A model generated the notes under the pieces. The model made no database searches. It was given only the letters and a program-made list of their open reading frames with translations, and was not told where the DNA came from. Of a DNA stretch of 64,000 nt, positions 22,636-34,435 are shown piece by piece. Positions within the stretch are counted from its first letter, which is position 1; each line of letters starts with the position of its first letter. The translations under genes and the position numbers were made by a program. Origin of the DNA: Silene latifolia (taxonomy: Eukaryota; Streptophyta; Magnoliopsida; Caryophyllales; Caryophyllaceae). The DNA lies in contig NC_133538.1 in assembly GCF_048544455.1 (NCBI RefSeq), positions 43,250,969-43,314,968 of the forward strand, read 5' to 3'.

Positions 22636-24927
22636 TTACGCATTGTCGACATTGTGATCATCAAGTAAACAATAGTCAGCAACATCCTTTCTTTTGCTCA
22701 AGAGGGGCTTCAGAATTTCCTTGTTGTCAATCATAAACGGGGAAACATATGTGGTGGGTCCTTTATCAGCATTTCCACAGTCGATACTACAACCAAAGTT
22801 GTCAACAATTGCATCCATGCATCGTTCTTGCACTATTGTGTGTAACAAATAGGGGTTGTGGTCATATTCTTCTGCATTATTTACACCTGCCTGCTCACCA
22901 TTTTCCTGACCACTCCGCTCAGGCTTCTCAATATCACTTGCTTCCTGATTATTGACTCTGTCACCACTTGGCTGACAAGAATCATCTCCCTCACCATTTC
23001 CCTTGCCACTTTCCTCCCTTTTCTCACCATTTTGCTGATCCTCAACATATTCCTCAGCATCTTGCGTACTACTGTTGATGTCATTTATAGCATCATGGAC
23101 TATGTCATCATCCTTGTCATTATGATCACCTTCATTCTCCTGATTTCTTCTCATATCTTCTAAGCCAACTATGGTATCTGTCTCAAAATCATTAGCTTTG
23201 TCATTCCTATCGCCTTCATTCTCCTGACTCCTCCCCATATCATCTAACCCAACTGTGTTGTTTGCATCAAAATCAAAGAACTCGGATCCATCATTACGTT
23301 CTTTATTAACAGGTTCTTTATTAAGAAGGTCTTGATCAACAGTAAGTACTATGTTGGCATTTGCCACTAATTCACAGTATTCTTCAAATGATGGGAGATT
23401 AGATGCCAAATCTCTCAATTCCTTAGCTTTATCAATAACAAAGTCACAGTAGGTATGGAATCTCATATCTCTAAAAAGAGATTGAGTTGGTGATAAAACA
23501 GATGGGATTGGATTTTGTAAATTAGAGGCATCATTGAATTCATTCTTTTGCTTGGACTCGTGCATCCGAGCAATGTTTCTCTCATATAGTAGGTCATTGT
23601 CTCTTTTCATTGTTAGAAAAATTAAATGAATATCCTATTGAAAAAGAGCAAAAATTAGAGTGTTACAAATCATGCTTATAATGTGGATATGCTTAAAAGT
23701 TTGTGTTATAAAACATCTGTCAAAAACACGCGTAACAATAATGAAAATAAAGGAAGCAGAGAAGCATTCTTAACATAAAGCACTCTTAAGTTCACTTACA
23801 TCCACATCTTTTACTCTTAACTGTTCATCTGTGTCAATGCCACTTGGCAGCTCCATTGTAACATAGGATTTTCCTACTTGTTGTTGAATTGTTGTAGTTG
23901 GTGAGTTAAGACAAAGAGGAAAAGAAACAGTTGACAAAGCCCCGATCCCAAGCGCTTTTACCCCAGCTTCATCATTAACCCTTTTTGTTATAGTTGCATT
24001 TGTTCAATGCCTGATTAATGGTAGGGTTGTGGGAGGGTAAGTCCCTTGAAATTTGAAACGATGCAGATACTCAATTAGGAGAAACAATGTCCATCCACGA
24101 ACAGTTGATGTCCCTTTTTTTTTATATGCTCTCACATTCTGAACCAATTGGTCAAAGACATATTTAGACCAATTATATGTCCTTATCTGGTTCACATCCT
24201 CCAAAGTCTTCAGCAACCTCATGTCAATTGAATCGTTTGAAGTAGGGGCTAAGAATGTTGCAAAGCTTTATAGAAGAAACAACTTAAGGAATTCATCTCC
24301 ACTTTCTTTTTTGGCTTTCAATCTTTTTTGCACCCAGTTTATTTTGATTATTTTTGTTGTCCCTTCTATACCAAACCTTGCTCTCCACTCATCCCTCAGA
24401 TGATCATCTTGTGTAGGGTTTGAATTTCCTAATGTCATATGTGTTACCTTTGTGCCAGTCCTCGGCAGGCAAAACACATCATATACATCGTCAGCGGACA
24501 GTCCAAATTCTTTTGTCTCAGAAGCCTTAAACATGTAGCTTCTATCATTAAATGCTTGTAGTAACAACGACATCAACGCTTGAGGGATTTTAGTAAGTTT
24601 AAGATGCAGGAGTCCACCAAAACCCACATCTGTTACTGCTTTTTTTTTGTCTTCTGTAAGTAGTCCAATTATCTTAGTAAGACCATGTGGCCTACATTTC
24701 GTAACAAACCCAATATCCTCCATTACCTCCTCGTAGTCACTGTCGTCTTCTACTTTACATTTGGACGCCTTATCTAATGTCATTGCAGTTATTTTTGCCA
24801 ACTCTTTTATCAGTTTTGCTCGTTTCTTTGAAACTTGACCATCTGCTATGGTATTCTCTGGAGTTTTTCTTTTGCTGTTTTCTTTGGATTTGATTGTTTT
24901 AGTTAACTTCTTTACTGGGCTTACCAT
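22636..24927 (-). pseudogene. Ulp1-associated MULE gene, N-terminal exons only
   Basis: The start is taken at 24927 because an acceptor-like TTTGCAG directly precedes this ATG (MVSPVKKLTK). The first part is basic (KRAKLIKELAK) and acidic (DDSDYEEV), then VGFGGLLHLKL, ADDVYDVFCLPR and WARFG-like segments of the N-terminal domain found in plant transposon-borne Ulp1 proteins. In-frame stops lie near 24266 (TAA) and 24012 (TGA). A later exon (22636-23610) is an Asp/Asn/Glu-rich linker with PLLSKRKDVADYCLLDD and ends at a clean GTAAG donor. The catalytic exons are missing, cut away with the left of E0. Confidence 0.62.
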
Positions 24928-25019
24928 CTGCAAATAAATAGAAGGATATTTCTCAAAAATGCGTAACAACATGATATATAGAAAGTATATTCACTCTTCA
25001 CTTTTAAAGTTTTTATAAG

Positions 25020-25800
25020 ACACGAGATAATTAAATGTAACACTTAAAATAGTAATTTATAGGTTCATAACATGCATTTGTTGTGTTACATTTTTAATAT
25101 ATGTGTGTAATAACTCCAGAATATAGTGTCACATGTTGCCAACTTAGCATATTATATAAAAAGAATATCCACACTTTAGTTTTAAGTTGTATTTAACATA
25201 TGAGATAAATAAATGTAAGATGCATTTTTTGTGGTACAATTTTAATATGTATGTGTTATAACTCCAGGAAGTACTGTTAAATTTTGTCAAATTAACATAA
25301 CACTGAAGATAATGATTGTACCAGTTCTATTTTAGATTGTAACCCTCTCTGAAATTGGAGTTTACAGTTCTTTAATATGTATGTGTTATAACTCCAGATT
25401 ATAACACTTCTCAATAAGATAATTTTTTTTGTGGTACAATTTTGATATGTATGTGTTATAACTCCAGGAAGTACTGTTACTTTTTGTCAAATTAACATAT
25501 TATATACAAAGTATATCCCTCTTTAATTTTTAAATTGTTATGACAGATTAGATAAATAAATGTAACATGCAATTTGTTGTGTTACATTTTTAATATATAT
25601 GTGTTATAACTTTACTGAGAAGTGTTACATCTTGGCAGAATAACGTACTCCATGTTTTTTTAATTTGTAGTAGATGAGAGGAATTAATATGCAGGAAAAT
25701 AGTATGTACTAACATACTCCAGGGATGTTGCTTCAGGACAATTTTAGGATCTATGTGTTACATCTTCGCGAAATAGTATTAACATAGGTCGTACTAGAAT
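25020..25800. repeat. E0 word array, right block
   Basis: Imperfect long repeats of the phrase order GTTACATTTTTAATATAT, GTGTTATAACTCCAG, GTACTGTTA... and TTAACATA occur at least four times (around 25077, 25225, 25430 and 25570). They flank the gene on its upstream side and match the left block. Confidence 0.7.
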
Positions 25801-26430
25801 GTTAGGGTTAACAACAAATAATAATCCTAATATGATAACGGTAATCAATCAAATTGATAAGTGTTAGGATAAAAACAGTATTACAAAGTATTATAAAGCA
25901 CTTATCGCTGGAAAAAAAAAACAGTAATCAAACAAATCGAAACATTAAAACCAAGGAAGATTAAGATAAGACAAGCAACAAATGTAAAAATGTTAAAATC
26001 AAGAATTTTTAAACTAAAATAACATCGATTACAACAATAATAACAATAAAATCAACATCAGATGATATTTTAACTACAATGCAATCAGAAATAAGAACAA
26101 TTCAACATTTCCTAACCTAAAAAAACAAGGAATTAGAAAATTTTATAAAAAAAAAGTAACAGTATACTTACCTTATCGTCTGTTTATAAAATCGTTGATG
26201 AAAATCGATGAAGTTCTACGCAATTTTAGTATTTGCAGATAGATTTCTCAACCGTGAATTATTTTGTGCGTCTGAATTTGTGTGTTTTTGATTTTTGAAG
26301 GAGAGAGAAAGAAAAAGTTGAAGAGGTTTAGAGGTTTTGCAGTTGTGTAAAAATGATGACAGTTTTTTCATTACCGCGCGCCTATGGTCTGTAACGTGGC
26401 ACAATCTGAGCGCTCTATTCTAACGATCCT
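25801..26430 (-). other. E0 upstream region, non-coding
   Basis: AT-rich sequence between the word array and the right terminus, with no supported coding exon. The minus-strand reading at 26216-26404 is open for about 60 codons but resembles a 5' untranslated region (TCTCTCTCC-type run). It is listed only as probable leader or promoter DNA of the E0 gene. Confidence 0.4.
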
Positions 26431-26480
26431 ATGGTCCATATTTGGACTCAAGACTCATCTAAGGGAGTGGACTCACCGGA

Positions 26481-26651
<171 letters not shown>

Positions 26652-28295
26652 CCACTAGATTAACTAAAATCGTACGGCTTTAATTTTAGGAGTTATTAAT
26701 ATTATTTCACAGAATTATAACACGTATATATCGTGATTTTTTAGATCACTTTTTCTCTCTCCTCTCATTTTTTCCAGTCTGCTTTCTCTCTCTACTCAAA
26801 AGCATCAGAACACTCATTTTTCCCCAATATCAGCAGTTCGTCAAATTACGGTGGATCGATCGACGATGATAATGGACAATGATTAATCTTCTGCATCTGT
26901 ATCATTCTATCATCTTCAATCGCCATATTTCTTTCAAATTCGTAAGTATTTTTGGTGTAATTTGATCATAATTTTCAGTTGTATTCATCGATTTCTTCGA
27001 TTATTTTGTAATTGAGCTTAATTATTTTTCGTATTTTTACTTCCTTGTGCTTGAAATCAATAATGTAGGTTCAGTTGTCTTTGTTCTGATTGTCGAGCGT
27101 TTTTGCGATTACGTAATATTCTCGCTATTTTGCGATTAATTGATTTTTTAATTTTGTTTCTGTTTTGTGTTATATTTTGATTTCATTTGTGTATGAATTA
27201 CGTTCTGGTGATTGCAGGTTGCTTTTCCGTTTCAATTAAGGTTCATCGTTGCCTATATTTTTTCAGTTAGGTATTGTATTAACCCTATTTTTTGCCATTT
27301 GATTTTGTCTTTGTGCTGTTATATTCATCCAATTTGTGCATGCCAGCAGTTATTTTACTTTTTTTGCTTGAAAATCGTCTTGCATGTAACCTTCGTTATG
27401 TTGATTTCACATCAGTACAGTTTTGACTTTCATTTGATGTGAGATTTCATGGGTTACAGTAGTGTATTGTTAGTTGTATATTCGTGAGTCTTCACTGATT
27501 TTTTATACACCCAAGGGCTTCGTATCAGCTAGATACATCCTAAGGGGTTGTAGTCATGTTAAATTTTCCGCTAGGTACGTCCTTATTTTGTATGTTGCGT
27601 GGTGATATGTATTGATGTTGTATGAAACTACCTTTCATCTGCATTCAGTTGGTGATGTTTTTGTGGGTTCCACTTGTGTTAGACAATTAGGGAGTTATTC
27701 ATGCTCTAGATGCACTATATTAGGTGTTAGCTACATTAATTTAGCTTACAGATACTGTTTTCTGTGTGACCGCGGATTGATACCTAGTTTTGATTAATAA
27801 AGTTGTATGTTGTGGATGCCTGAATCATTTTTTTTCATACTAGGCTTGTTAAGGATGGTGATGATGTCCTATGATTGCATACAATTATTTCTGGTGTCCT
27901 GAAAAAAAAAAAAAAAAGACACTCCGTTTTTTATTTGTATCATCGTATACGTTGCTGCATTTTAGTGATTACTAGGTAGTATCCCGCGCTTCGCACGGCC
28001 TGTTTTAAAATTTTATTATTATAATTGAAGAAAAATAACAAAATTTGTATATGACCTTTAATATTTTTAACTATAAATAAAAATAAATCAATTTTTCTCA
28101 AATTTAATTTTTTAGGTTTAACTTCAATGTTTTTAAATAAAATACATACCGTTTTAATTAAAAATAATAAGTGATAATTAATTATGTATGATCAATGTTT
28201 ATAAATTATTTTATGACTGATCAAATATCATATTAATTAAAATAAAATTTATTCGAATAATGCAACAATCAACATTAAGTTCTCAAATTATATCA
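26652..28295 (+). other. E1 left leader region, no supported CDS
   Basis: A pyrimidine-rich stretch (TCTCTCTCCTCTC, 26750-26790) is followed by a possible leader exon with a donor-like CGTAAGTATT near 26941 and an acceptor-like GATTGCAGG near 27215. This suggests a spliced 5' untranslated region reading into E1 on the plus strand. Open frames here are short and unsupported. A poly-A run lies at 27901-27916. A hairpin-plus-CTAG phrase lies at 27972-27998. Confidence 0.4.
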
Positions 28296-28732
28296 CACTA
28301 CTACAAATCCAGGCAACTACAACGCCCCTTTAACAACGATTATTCACGAAAATCACAATAGACGTTGTAGAATGTATGGCGCGAATTTTACTAAAATAAA
28401 TTACAACGGGTATGGTTATAAAAACCGTTGTTATTAGTTTTAACAACGGGTCACACATGCACAACCGTTGTTAATAATTTGGCGCAAAATTGGCGCAAAG
28501 TTAGTGAAAAGTAATCACAACGGTTACTTTTGAAACCCGTTGTTAAAACTTATTTAAAAACGGGTGTTTTTTACAACCGTTGTTAAAACATATTTCACAA
28601 CGGTTGTTGTTTAATAACCGTTGTCAATACCTTCCATACTATAAACCACACAACACAAGTCTGCTGCAACCACAAAACACAACCCTTAATACACAAACAC
28701 AAACACAATGAGACAAACAAACACAAAACACA

Positions 28733-28770
28733 CACTCTCTTTCTCTCTTTCTCTCTTTCTCTCTTTCTCA
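28733..28770. repeat. CT-rich microsatellite in the CACTA element
   Basis: A repeated CTCTTT unit lies next to the left subterminal repeats. It resembles the pyrimidine-rich leader of a plant gene, just ahead of a CGTCG-rich stretch. Confidence 0.7.
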
Positions 28771-29055
28771 TCGTCGCTTTATCTTCTCGCCGTCATTTGT
28801 TGATTTCATCGTCTATTACGTTCTCGTATTTATCGTAAATCTCGCCGTCACGGTTAGTTTCATCGTCATTATTTTCTTTTTCTATTTATTTCTTTTGCAT
28901 GTATGTGTTTTTATCGACCATTATGTTATTTGTTTAAGTATTGTTCGCATAATTAGTTAGTAAAACAATGAAGAAGTAAGATAAACATAATTAATATATA
29001 TATATTTATAAATACATAAATTAAAAAAAAAATTACATATGTAAAAATGCAATTC

Positions 29056-29322
29056 TTATATTTTCATAGAGGATCGTATTCTCGCTCTATCGTATCCGTC
29101 CTCTCCTCCTTGGCTATTTGGAGGTTCCGTTCGCATTGCTATATCGTCATATAGCCGCAATCTGCCGCTTCGCTCCGTCAAGCCATCTTCTTTGGCGTGC
29201 TTCAATGCGGATCGAGCATCCGCAAGGTAGCTCCTGAAACTTTCCTCAATATGGAGGAACCGGCGGATGAAGTTGTTTTTGTTCTCGATCATGGTAAGAG
29301 TCTTAAGGATGAAATCATTCAT
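29056..29322 (-). CDS. Small ORF in the CACTA element, unknown
   Basis: This is an 88-codon open frame starting MNDFILKTLTMIENK, with a charged, helix-like middle (RRFLHIEESFRSYLADARSA) and an Arg/Gly-rich end. It has better codon texture and higher GC than its surroundings and sits between the two subterminal repeat blocks, where captured host fragments are often carried. I do not recognise a domain. Whether it is expressed is unknown; a fragment of a captured gene is the most economical reading. Confidence 0.35.
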   Translation of the reverse strand: MNDFILKTLTMIENKNNFIRRFLHIEESFRSYLADARSALKHAKEDGLTERSGRLRLYDDIAMRTEPPNSQGGEDGYDRARIRSSMKI

Positions 29323-30587
29323 TTTGTTGGAGTTTTTTTGAGTTTGTTTTGAAAGATTAAGTAGAGTTTGTTTTAGCAGTTAGGGTTTGGAGATGAATAT
29401 ATTGAGATAATGGAAATGTTAGTTGAGATAATGCAATGTATTTATACTAAGCAATGTGTGGGTTGAGTTGCTTTTTAATTAATATATATGTTAGGAAGTT
29501 GTGCCATAATCATCATCATATCTCTCAATAATGCTGCTTCAAATCTTATTACTAACCCTTCTCATTCCATATTATCCGTTCATATGTACAAAGGATGTCG
29601 GTAATAATGCATGCATCGGAATTCTAACGGGCCGTAATTATGCATGCATCTAGTAATATTTAATTTAATTTTTTTTTATTTTTTAAGAACAAACAACAAC
29701 GGGTATTTACAAACAACCCGTTGTCTTTAGTTATAACAACGGTTTTGTATATTAAAACCCGTTGTTATAACTTTCCCCCCAAAATTGAGTCACACTTTCC
29801 ACAACGGGTTTTTATACATAAAACCGTGGTTAATAGTTTTAACAACGGTTTCCTTAAGTAAACCAACCGTTGTTAAAACCTTCTACAACGGACGCTTTAA
29901 CAACGTCCGCTTTTTTATATAACAACGGTTTTCGACCGTTGTTATAGCCTGTATCTGTAGTAGTGTCATTTCACCATACTTTATGTTCCAAATCAATTAA
30001 TATTTGTTCAAAATAATGTGAATACAATTTTATATAATTTATTCTTTTTTATTTATAACGTGTGATATTAATGTATCAAACATATAGAGTTCAAACTCAA
30101 CTTATTCAAATGTTTTCATTGTGTCTTACACGTGTTATGTGTCAAACATATCTATAAGAATTGCACCATTTGTATTTTTAAACAACTATATATAAATGAT
30201 GTTTAAGAGTTTACCTGTAAATAAAATAGGTTAAACTTTCTTAATTAATATATTTTGAGGTTTAACTTCAAAGTATTTAGAAGATGCCATATAAAATATT
30301 TAACTAAAAGTAATATTTAGCTAGTCATGATCAATATTTATACTCGACGTATACATATTTTAATTGAAGATATTAAAGAAAAATATAACACTTTTTCTAC
30401 TTTTTCATGTCGTTTATAATTCTATATTATTTTATAATCATTATTTTTGTTTTGATTATTTAAATGCACTCGCGATCACTGTGTACATACATACTCGTTA
30501 TCACACTATTTAAAGCTATCAAAATCTCACATTTAACTTATTACGGGATTCTACCTAGGTTTGTGACCCGTGAAATTCACGGGTTTA

Positions 30588-30676
30588 TGAGAATTTTTAT
30601 GAGGCTTGGTGTCGATTCAACAGCTTTATGTTTACGTAGAAAGACATGTTGACACCAAGCCTCATAAAAATTCTCA
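30588..30676. repeat. Perfect 26-bp inverted repeat, 37-base loop
   Basis: The arm TGAGAATTTTTATGAGGCTT... at 30588-30613 is the exact reverse complement of 30651-30676. The DNA or RNA could fold into a 26-bp stem with a 37-base loop. It may be a small foldback transposon or a source of small RNA; the sequence alone does not decide. Confidence 0.9.
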
Positions 30677-32784
30677 CAAACACCTTTATTAAATCATCGG
30701 GTTCTCACCACTATTTAACTTATTACGCATAAACACCTCTATTTAACTTATTTTGACTCCTGTACTCTCTCTTTTCAAATGAATTTTATAATTTTGTTAA
30801 AATATACTTCACATATAAATATAAAATATATGAAATTTATTTGAATGAAGGGAGTATTTTATTTTCTCCATAGTTTCTATGAAGACAATTTATCGCCAGT
30901 TGTGACATAAAATTTTTACCAATTTAACATTACATATTGAGTAAACTTCTTAATATTTGGAAATTCAACTATTTGAAAGCGAGAAATGACGTTTTGAAAA
31001 AAACCATTGAAACTTCAACATATTTGTATAACACACTACTTTTGTACTCCACTTGTAAAATTGCGATGAGCATTTAAACATATTGAAAATGTATACACAA
31101 TTACTAATTGTAAAGCTATGAGGGAAGAGGATTCTCTCTGTTTTTTTGTTGTCCATTTTCTCTCACAAAGATGTTTATTATTATTATTATATACTATATT
31201 CCAATTTTACTCATTAACCCTTTTCATTTTTAAGTAAATTCACAACCATTCGATTGGCCTAGAGAATCTGAACAGTTGAGAAGTAATGAACATCCATTTC
31301 ATTTTTTTTCTAAGAAATAGGGAAAATCTTTACTCATAGAAACATTAGTACTCCATACTATATACAGTAGTCCCTAATAGTGGCAACATTCGTAAAATTG
31401 TTCGGAGTATCAATATCAACTATTTTATACATTAGATTTTGTTTTCTCAGTTTGGGTAAGCATAATGAAAGAAAAGAAGCCTATATATATATAAAATTAA
31501 TAAGCATAATTAAAGAAAAGAAGCATGATGTATAAAATAAAAGTTGTACCATATTTTTATTTTTGGCATAAGTGTCACCAACTCGATTGTTTTTACACCA
31601 TTTTCTCAAACTGTTTTGAACTTATTCAACAACTATACTGCTTGTTATGCAAAATTGTTAGCCGTTTAGAACTCTTTATTCATTGAACCCATTGAAATTT
31701 TTACATTTAGAAAGAATGCATAACTAAACGGATGCAGCATTTCGAATAAATAAGACAAAGTGAAAATTTGGTAGTTTGACCTTCATTCTACTATAAGGAA
31801 ATATAAACCTCTAATCTCATTAACTTCCCTTTTTGGTTGTAATTCTTAGAGAACATCATCATACACATATATACATATTCAATTATCCACAACTAATATA
31901 GAATCATATTAGTAAGGGAATTGTCCTCACTTGAACTCATAGTTGATCTTGCACTTGAACCTAATAATATCACCATATATGTGTGAATGTGTGATTCCAC
32001 TTTGCTATTCATTCAACAACTGAAGTTGTATAGTATTTGTTTTTCATGGGAAGTATGACCAATTTCAGTTTTCTCCTTGAAATAAAGGGTTATCATTTCC
32101 GATGCATTTGGCAGCCATTTTGCTAAGAGCGAGGCCGGGTTCGGTGAAGTTCTTTAATGGATCATCTTGATCTTAGACAATGATACTCAAATCAATGATA
32201 AAAAACATTTAACATTTAGGAAATGATCAATGTGACTACTGTAAATGCTAAGTTTTTATTTGAAGCTTTTTGCAAATCTTCTTAAAATAAAGAGAAAAAG
32301 AAGGATGTGACTCAAATCTGATGAGAGAAATAAATTTATAGGGTAAATAAGTGGATGAAGAGAAGGTAGTCAATAAAAAGATATGAGTTACAATTCAATG
32401 ATGAGTCTACCACTCTTTTGAATGAAAAATTGGGAAAATGTGCGTTGAACATTGTTTGTTGACATTACATTGAAACAAAATATTGCACATAATAGTATAC
32501 TCGTAGTCTCATACGGAATATCGGAAGATAAATCATACATTGGGAATGTGCGTAGTAATTTAGTAATTTAGTGCACCTCATTTCATTTCTAGTCAATTTA
32601 TCATTTTCCTTTACATACTAGAGTAAGTTACTAATTTGTGTACCTACTATATTTCAAAGTACTATATTATTTCCAATTTTCAATTATTATTTTCTTTTGC
32701 ATGCTACATGTCTAATCTACATTGTTGCAACCCAACTTTATATATAGATATAAAGTTTTATAACTTTCTCAAAAATGTCTTTTT

Positions 32785-32863
32785 GAAAATTCACGGGATC
32801 ACACTAAGTTTTATAACTTAGTGTTTGTGAAAATTCACGGGATCACACTAAGTTTTATAACTT
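32785..32863. repeat. Direct repeat with internal hairpin
   Basis: A ~35-bp phrase beginning GAAAATTCACGGGATCACAC occurs twice, at about 32785 and 32829. Between the copies CACTAAG...CTTAGTG forms a small stem. The core ATTCACGGG also occurs at 30574-30582. Confidence 0.8.
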
Positions 32864-33287
32864 TCTCAAAATGTCTTTTTACGTAAACATAAAATATTAT
32901 GAGACACTCACTTTAATCATTTCTAAAAATAAAAAATATTTCAATAAATATAATGAAAATTATACTCAATTTGAACCATTTTTCGCATTGAACGTAATTA
33001 TTTACGTTTTAGAATTTATATCAAAATAATTTTTTAATAAATTTAGAATCAAATAACCCTAATTATTTAATTTAATTTTATAATAAAATTTATTAAATTA
33101 TAATATATTTTGCTGAGATTTATACAGCATTTATTATGGTTATATTTAATGTTCAGCTGTAATTAATACTTGTATTTAATGCTGGGTTGACACGTGGCGC
33201 ATCCACAGCGTTTCAACCCAGTTATATATATATATATATATATATATAAGATTGGGTACGTGATAATTATTTCCAGTTACATTTTCC

Positions 33288-34435
33288 ATGAATGCAGGTG
33301 TAATAATGAAGCAATCTAGGCCAGAACCATCTACGTTAGATGTAGGTGGCCCAAGTAATCATCAAGAAGCCCCTAGTACCAGTATACAACAAGCTGGTTC
33401 TGATTCTACCGATGATTTCCCGGTATTAAAGACAAGAATGAGTCCCAAACTTCTCCTACAATTCATCAATAGTGGCATGTCTGATAATTAGATTTCAGAT
33501 ATTCAGGATATTGTATTTGGAGGCATCTTGTGTCTTAAGACTGACATGCTCCCTAGGCAGCTGGCGTACTGGCTTGTTTCCAGCTTTGATCCATTCACGT
33601 CTTCTCTCTTAAACATGCAACTCCCTATTCGTGAGGAAGATGTTCATCTAGCCACAGGGTTACCCATGGGTGAGATAGCAATCTCACAAGTGACCCGATT
33701 TGAGCAGACTGAAGAGTTTGTAGAGCTGGTTAATGAATGGAAATCCCAATATGAGGGTGTTGACAAAGTGACCAATAACCATATCTTGTCTAAGATGGCT
33801 GAACAAAGACAAGGTGGGGCAGATTTTAAGAGAAATTTTATTGTGTTTATCTTGTCTGCTTTACTTATGGGAGTTAAGGGTAACGTCCCAAGTATTCGGA
33901 TAGTCAAGTGTTTGAGGGATGTCTCTCTTATACCACATATGAACTGGTGCGACTTCACCCGAAGAAACTTAATTGCAAGTGTCCAACAGTGGTGGGCTGA
34001 TAAATAAAAGGAAGACAATGAGGGCTGCAAGAAGATTTATAGAGGACCTATACTGGTTCTAATCTTCATTTATCTGGATAGGTCGGTTTTCAAAGCTAGA
34101 ACAGTTGACCACGTGTTCCCTACGTTATGCACATGGACTAAGGATTCGATATCTTTTCGTATATCTAAAGAAAAAAAGGAAGCTCGTCGGTTTGGTTCTG
34201 GGTTCGTTGATAACCAGTTGGTAAAGCATCCCGGGTGCTTTGGGTCTGGGTTTGTGTAACGCAGTACCAGACCATACCCTGATGTTGTGATGGAGCAAGA
34301 TGTCGTCGAGAATGATAATGATGCGCCCAACAACAATGAGCCCAACAAGTGTTTGTTTGGAAGATGCGTGGCTACTAGCAATCAACTAAGGAGTACGTGT
34401 GGTTCATTTTCTGGAAGGCGTAATGCTCTAAAATA
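33288..34435 (+). pseudogene. E1 Ulp1-associated N-terminal-domain gene, broken
   Basis: The ATG at 33288 follows an acceptor-like TTTCCAG. The reading has a Ser/Pro-rich start (PSTLDVGGPSNHQEAPS), then a TAG at about 33489-33491. It continues in the same frame with LPRQLAYWLVSSFDP, IREEDVHLATGLP and VPSIRIVKCLRDVSLIP. This matches the domain preceding Ulp1-like peptidases in plant transposon proteins, in E0 and E3 here as well. A TAA at 34005 ends the best segment; a weaker continuation (LIFIYLDRSVFKARTV) extends to about 34435 with another stop. No peptidase domain follows. The role of this domain is not established. Confidence 0.6.

Larger units (their letters stand above)
28296..29965. 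mobile_element. Non-autonomous CACTA (En/Spm) element
   Basis: The left end reads CACTACTACAAAT, and the right end read from outside is CACTACTACAGAT. The 3-bp duplication TCA is present on both sides (28293-28295 and 29966-29968). Both subterminal regions (about 28330-28620 and 29690-29950) carry many copies, in both orientations, of AACAACGG/CCGTTGTT, the kind of subterminal repeat that CACTA transposases bind. At 1670 bp it has no transposase. It lies inside E1. Confidence 0.93.
29969..33287. other. E1 AT-rich interior without genes
   Basis: About 3.3 kb of AT-rich DNA with no credible CDS. It contains a 26-bp perfect inverted repeat (30588-30676), a hairpin-plus-CTAG phrase (30551-30583), a direct/inverted repeat cluster (32760-32880), and an ACACGTGGCGC sequence near 33190 (G-box-like) followed by a short (TA)n at 33221-33249. 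Confidence 0.55.

Noticed and set aside
22749..23163. Plus-strand frames opposite the E0 gene linker
   Set aside because: They are shadows of the Asp/Glu-rich minus-strand exon, giving hydrophobic Ile/Leu-rich translations.
33221..33249. Short (TA)n as a further MULE junction
   Set aside because: No terminal motif or inverted partner lies beside it. It is inside E1 and looks like an ordinary microsatellite near a gene start.
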